Source: Eubacteriales bacterium
Lineage (GTDB): Bacteria > Bacillota_A > Clostridia > Christensenellales > Aristaeellaceae
DNA length: 9,710 nucleotides
Reading direction: 5' to 3'
NCBI GenBank assembly: GCA_029974855.1
Contig: JARKQO010000237.1
Location: 1 to 9,710 of the forward strand
This document shows, piece after piece, positions 7,128 to 9,710 of this stretch (positions are counted from its first letter, which is position 1; each line of letters begins with the position of its first letter). The notes below the pieces were generated by a model, which searched no databases, had not been told where the DNA came from, and saw only the letters and a list, made by a program, of their open reading frames with translations. The position numbers were made by a program, and so were the translations under genes.

Positions 7128-7140
7128 CTCCCACAGGGAG
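7128..7140 (-). terminator. Candidate terminator for the minus-strand serine hydrolase gene
   Basis: CTCCC (7128-7132), loop of three, GGGAG (7136-7140). Read on the minus strand the hairpin is followed by TCGTCATTTTC, a modest U-rich tail. The stem is short, so the call is weak. GGGAGCC (7136-7142) could instead pair with GGCTCCC at 7100-7106, which overlaps the end of the glgA terminator region. Confidence 0.4.
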
Positions 7141-7173
7141 CCAGCCCAGCCCAATCCATCAAGGTTCGATGGG

Positions 7174-8481
7174 TTAAATCCAACCCAATGCCTTCATGTG
7201 CTGCCAGATGGGCTTGTGAAGCTTTTCATCCTTCTGGTGAATGTACAGATAGCTGGACTGAACCTTCCGCCCATCCGGCCATTGAACAAGGCCCGCGCCT
7301 TCCGGGGTCAGGCCATATTGCTCGATTCCAGCGCCGTCTGGGGGTTGAATGACGGATACGCGGTTATGGCAGCGATTACCCAGGAATACGTCAAACACGC
7401 CCAGCTCGGGGTCGATGGCGATATGGTTTCCGGTAAACCCGCTTTGCGCAAAAGCCCGGTCGCTCATCCACAGAGGGACCTCCGAAAACCGCTGCTGCGG
7501 GCCCTTCACAAAGCAAAGGTACCCGAGATACTGGCGGAAGCTCCCGTCCGGATTTACCTTGCCCATTCGGCTCGTGCTGAGCTTCAGCAAAACCTCCATG
7601 GGCAGAAGCTTCCCGGAAAGCAGCGCTTGACAAAGCCGCACCATATCGGCGAGGGTGCTGAACAGCCCCGCGTGGCCGCACAGCTCCAGGCCTCCGTTGC
7701 GTAGAATGCTTGCTTTGGCGTCATGGGGAACGCCCAGCGGCACATCGGTGCGCACCGAATGCTGACCGCCCGTGATCCGATGCTCGTAATTGTAGCAGGC
7801 GCAATCGGGAAGGCGTTCCCCAGGAACCTGTACGAAGGTTTCCGCCATCCCTGCCGGAGACAGGATGTTCCGCTCAACATATTCAAAAAACGGCATACCC
7901 GATGCCTTTTCCACCACATATTTAAGCACCAGCGCGTTCATATCGGAATAAGGCCTCAGGCTCTCCGTGGGGCTCACGGCCATGGAAAAAACCTGCTGGA
8001 GCGCCGCGTGATATTCCTTCTGATCGTCGATGCGCAGGGGCGTTTGCAAGGTCGCCTCGTAGCTCAAAACCTGTTGGATTCGCACCTGGGAGAGATAAGA
8101 AAACCTGGAATCGATATGGCCGATATCATCGTGAAGCGCAAATTGACCCGCGTGTACTAACTGCATGACGCTGATCATTGTAAAAACCTTTGTCAGTGAG
8201 GCCAAATCATACAGGGTGTTCTCATGGAGGGGGCGGACGCAAGGCGTATAGACGGCGCCGTCCAAGGCCACCTCCTGCATGTTACCAATGTGAGCTTGAT
8301 AGAAGCGGTCTTTTGTGCCATACGCTACGGCCATGCTCGTAAGCATCCGCATGCTCTCCACGAGATCCGCCATGGAATTCAGCAAGGGCGGATAGGATGA
8401 AGCGGTATTTTTATCGTCTTGGGAGCTTCTCAACCGTGCCGCCGTTTTCAAATCAATTCCTGCATTATTTTTTTCGTGCAT
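7174..8481 (-). CDS. Serine hydrolase, beta-lactamase/penicillin-binding-protein-like fold
   Basis: 435 aa. Beta-lactamase-related family (class C/esterase-like): the nucleophile motif S-x-x-K is SLTK (S95, K98) within LYDLASLTKVFT, and the second motif is YSD at 178-180 within RPYSDMNALVLKYV. GHAGLFSTLADMVRLCQALL (269-288) and FAQSGFTGN (344-352) match the later conserved blocks of these enzymes. Relatives are esterases, D-aminopeptidases, carboxypeptidases or proteins of unknown substrate; resistance cannot be inferred. No signal peptide or membrane segment is visible, so a cytoplasmic location is likely. The start at 8481 is chosen because GGAG lies 10 bases upstream and a promoter at 8531-8560 would start transcription near 8524. 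The frame stays open to a TTG at 8610, and ATGs at residues 37 and 44 are alternatives. The first 35 residues are polar and low in similarity to the family. Convergent with glgA, divergent from paaK. Confidence 0.85.
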   Translation of the reverse strand: MHEKNNAGIDLKTAARLRSSQDDKNTASSYPPLLNSMADLVESMRMLTSMAVAYGTKDRFYQAHIGNMQEVALDGAVYTPCVRPLHENTLYDLASLTKVFTMISVMQLVHAGQFALHDDIGHIDSRFSYLSQVRIQQVLSYEATLQTPLRIDDQKEYHAALQQVFSMAVSPTESLRPYSDMNALVLKYVVEKASGMPFFEYVERNILSPAGMAETFVQVPGERLPDCACYNYEHRITGGQHSVRTDVPLGVPHDAKASILRNGGLELCGHAGLFSTLADMVRLCQALLSGKLLPMEVLLKLSTSRMGKVNPDGSFRQYLGYLCFVKGPQQRFSEVPLWMSDRAFAQSGFTGNHIAIDPELGVFDVFLGNRCHNRVSVIQPPDGAGIEQYGLTPEGAGLVQWPDGRKVQSSYLYIHQKDEKLHKPIWQHMKALGWI

Positions 8482-8530
8482 GCTCTTGTTACTCCACTGT
8501 GCCGCGATATCGAAGCCATAGATCGAAGGT

Positions 8531-8560
8531 ATTCTATCATGGACAGCAGCGGCATGGCAA
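8531..8560 (-). promoter_or_regulatory. Promoter of the serine hydrolase gene
   Basis: On the minus strand TTGCCA (8560-8555) is followed after 18 bases by TAGAAT (8536-8531). Transcription would begin near 8524, about 43 bases before the ATG at 8481. This supports that start over the upstream TTG at 8610, which lies outside the transcript. Confidence 0.55.
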
Positions 8561-8608
8561 ACAAAAGATGAACCGGAGCCGTCCTCCAGGGGAACAACAA
8601 AGGGAAAC

Positions 8609-8642
8609 AAAGGGCAGCAAGATCGCCTTGCTCCCTTTTTTT
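8609..8642. terminator. Terminator-like hairpin between two divergent promoters
   Basis: The left arm is AAAGGG-C-AGCAAG (8609-8621), the loop is 8622-8626, and the right arm is CTTGCT-CCC-TTT (8627-8638): 12 paired bases with a single bulged C. The right arm runs into seven Ts (8636-8642), the classic intrinsic terminator form on the + strand; the minus-strand transcript would end in TTTGTTT. No recognised + gene ends upstream. It may therefore insulate paaK from stray transcription antisense to the serine hydrolase gene, or be left over from a lost gene. Confidence 0.7.
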
Positions 8643-8656
8643 CATTGTGCTATACT
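8628..8656 (+). promoter_or_regulatory. Promoter of paaK, overlapping the terminator hairpin
   Basis: TTGCTC (8628-8633) and TATACT (8651-8656) are separated by exactly 17 bases, the best sigma-A spacing. Transcription would start near 8663, giving a leader of about 114 bases before the paaK ATG at 8777. The -35 element lies within the descending arm of the terminator-like hairpin (8627-8638). Confidence 0.65.
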
Positions 8657-8665
8657 ATCGGAATA

Positions 8666-8709
8666 GCCGCTTCCGGCGAAAGATCGGGAAGCATGGTGGG
8701 GGAAGCGGC
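8666..8709 (+). repeat. Inverted repeat at the start of the paaK leader
   Basis: GCCGCTTCC (8666-8674) is a perfect 9-bp complement of GGAAGCGGC (8701-8709). The inner GCTTCC (8669-8674) can instead pair with a second GGAAGC at 8687-8692, so two hairpins that exclude each other are possible near the 5' end of the predicted transcript. No T-box sequence or other riboswitch class I know was recognised. It could also be a DNA-level operator just downstream of the promoter. Confidence 0.4.
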
Positions 8710-8776
8710 AGGCAAGGCAGTATTCTCAAGATTCCCGGAAATCAGTATCCCTGTAGCACGGAAGGAGTGATCCTAA

Positions 8777-9710
8777 ATGGCAATTTGGAACCCGGAGATG
8801 GAATGCGCCACCCAGCGCGAAATGGAAGCCATACAGCTGGAGCGGCTGAAAAACACCGTCCAGGCGGCCTACGACCATGTGCCCATGTACCGGGAGAAAA
8901 TGGACAAAGCGGGCGTGAAGCCCTCCCACATTCAATCCCTGAAGGACATTACCAAGATTCCGCTGACCAGCAAGCTGGAGCTGCGGGAGCAGTATCCCTT
9001 CAAGCTGCTGGCCGTGCCCATGCGGGACGTGGTGCGCATCCACGCCAGCAGCGGCACCACGGGGCAGCCCATCACCGCCGGGTATACCCGGGGCGATCTG
9101 GCCATGTGGGCGGAGAACATCGCCCGGCTGGCCACCGCCGGGGGCGTGACCCAGGACGATATTGCCCAGATTTCCTTTGGATACACTCTCTTCACCGGGG
9201 CCTTCGGCCTTCACGGGGGCCTCGAAAAAATCGGCGCGGCCATCATTCCCATCTCCGGCGGCAACACGGAGCGCCAGATTCAGATCATGCGGGATTTCGG
9301 GGCCACCACCCTCATCGCCACCCCCAGCTACGCCCTGTACCTGGCGGAAATGGCGGAGAGGATGGACGCCCTGAAGGACATCCGCCTGCGGGTGGGGCTC
9401 TTTGGGGCTGAGGCCAGCACCCAGGAGATGCGGGCCGAGCTGGAGAAGCGCTTTCACATTCTGGCCACGGAGAACTATGGCCTCACCGAGGTGCTGGGCC
9501 CCGGGGTGTCGGGAGAGTGCCAGTATCAGTGCGGCATGCACATCAACGTGGACCATTTCCTCCCCGAGATCATCGACCCGGATACCCAGGAACCGCTGCC
9601 CCTTGGGGAGCAGGGGGAACTGGTGCTCACCACCCTCACCAAGGAGGCCCAGCCGGCCTTGCGCTACCGCACCCGGGACATCACGCGGCTGATCGCGGAG
9701 CCCTGCGCCT
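8777..9710 (+). CDS. paaK: Phenylacetate-CoA ligase (partial, cut by the window end)
   Basis: 311 codons are present without a stop; the family is usually about 430-440 aa, so roughly the last quarter is missing. An ANL-superfamily adenylate-forming enzyme that activates an aryl or related acid with ATP and joins it to coenzyme A. Motifs: the phosphate-binding loop SSGTTGQP (91-98), SFGYTLFTGAFGLHGG (133-148), SGGNTERQIQ (160-169, typical of the PaaK branch), FGAE (209-212), ENYGLTE (232-238) and YRTRDIT (297-303). AAGGAG lies nine bases before the ATG, which opens with MAIWNPEMECA, a typical PaaK start. In anaerobic Clostridia such genes often sit beside indolepyruvate oxidoreductase genes and may run in the ATP-forming direction on aryl-CoA from amino-acid fermentation; that is inference, and the neighbour lies outside the window. 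It has its own promoter and leader (8628-8776). Confidence 0.92.
   Translation, partial: MAIWNPEMECATQREMEAIQLERLKNTVQAAYDHVPMYREKMDKAGVKPSHIQSLKDITKIPLTSKLELREQYPFKLLAVPMRDVVRIHASSGTTGQPITAGYTRGDLAMWAENIARLATAGGVTQDDIAQISFGYTLFTGAFGLHGGLEKIGAAIIPISGGNTERQIQIMRDFGATTLIATPSYALYLAEMAERMDALKDIRLRVGLFGAEASTQEMRAELEKRFHILATENYGLTEVLGPGVSGECQYQCGMHINVDHFLPEIIDPDTQEPLPLGEQGELVLTTLTKEAQPALRYRTRDITRLIAEPCA

Noticed and set aside
5618..7183. 521-codon open frame antisense to glgA, and similar long frames antisense to glgC (3616-4467) and glgD (4490-5587)
   Set aside because: All mirror the codon bias of the real genes, have no recognisable domains and no suitable ribosome binding sites.
8482..8610. 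N-terminal extension of the serine hydrolase to a TTG at 8610
   Set aside because: The extension crosses the gene's own likely promoter (8531-8560), has no family similarity, and the ATG at 8481 has a plausible ribosome binding site.
8647..9411. 254-codon + frame overlapping the start of paaK
   Set aside because: It is a different frame over the clearly conserved PaaK coding sequence, with low-complexity Gly/His/Arg-rich translation.
1..9710. CRISPR array, insertion sequence, tRNA/rRNA, defence or toxin-antitoxin system
   Set aside because: No spaced direct repeats, transposase motifs, terminal inverted repeats or structural-RNA signatures were seen on either strand.

Overview
The window is GC-rich (judged by eye, not counted) and looks like a chromosomal segment of a Gram-positive anaerobe, most likely a Clostridia member related to gut Oscillospirales-type bacteria. 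Three things point that way. GlgD, the degenerate paralogue of ADP-glucose pyrophosphorylase, is found mainly in Firmicutes. The genes carry AAGGAG-type ribosome binding sites. A phenylacetate-CoA-ligase-type gene is also present, as is common in amino-acid-fermenting Clostridia. The taxonomic call is inference.

Layout. (1) 1-133: the C-terminal end of an NAD(P)-dependent aldehyde dehydrogenase on the + strand, followed by a strong stem-loop at 192-226 that probably serves both converging genes. (2) 327-839, minus strand: a DinB-like four-helix protein of unknown role. (3) 840-1053: a divergent intergenic region with a good sigma-A-type promoter (961-990) reading into the glycogen genes. (4) 1054-7036: the core of the window, a co-directional glycogen synthesis cluster glgB-glgC-glgD-glgA, closed by an intrinsic terminator at 7069-7099. 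(5) 7174-8481, minus strand: a serine hydrolase of the beta-lactamase/penicillin-binding fold, convergent with glgA. (6) 8482-8776: a divergent regulatory region with a promoter for each flanking gene and a terminator hairpin between them. (7) 8777 to the right edge: phenylacetate-CoA ligase (paaK), cut off by the window end.

How the genes work together. GlgC, probably complexed with GlgD, makes ADP-glucose from glucose-1-phosphate and ATP. GlgA transfers glucose from ADP-glucose to growing alpha-1,4 chains, and GlgB introduces alpha-1,6 branches. All catalytic motifs needed for the three reactions are visible in GlgC, GlgA and GlgB. No glycogen phosphorylase, debranching enzyme or alpha-glucanotransferase lies in the window, so breakdown must be encoded elsewhere. 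The flanking genes (aldehyde dehydrogenase, DinB-like, serine hydrolase, PaaK) have no obvious link to glycogen.

I see no mobile element, CRISPR array, tRNA, rRNA or clearly new multi-gene system. The most interesting non-coding point is the compact 8482-8776 region, where the -35 element of the paaK promoter lies inside the descending arm of a terminator hairpin.
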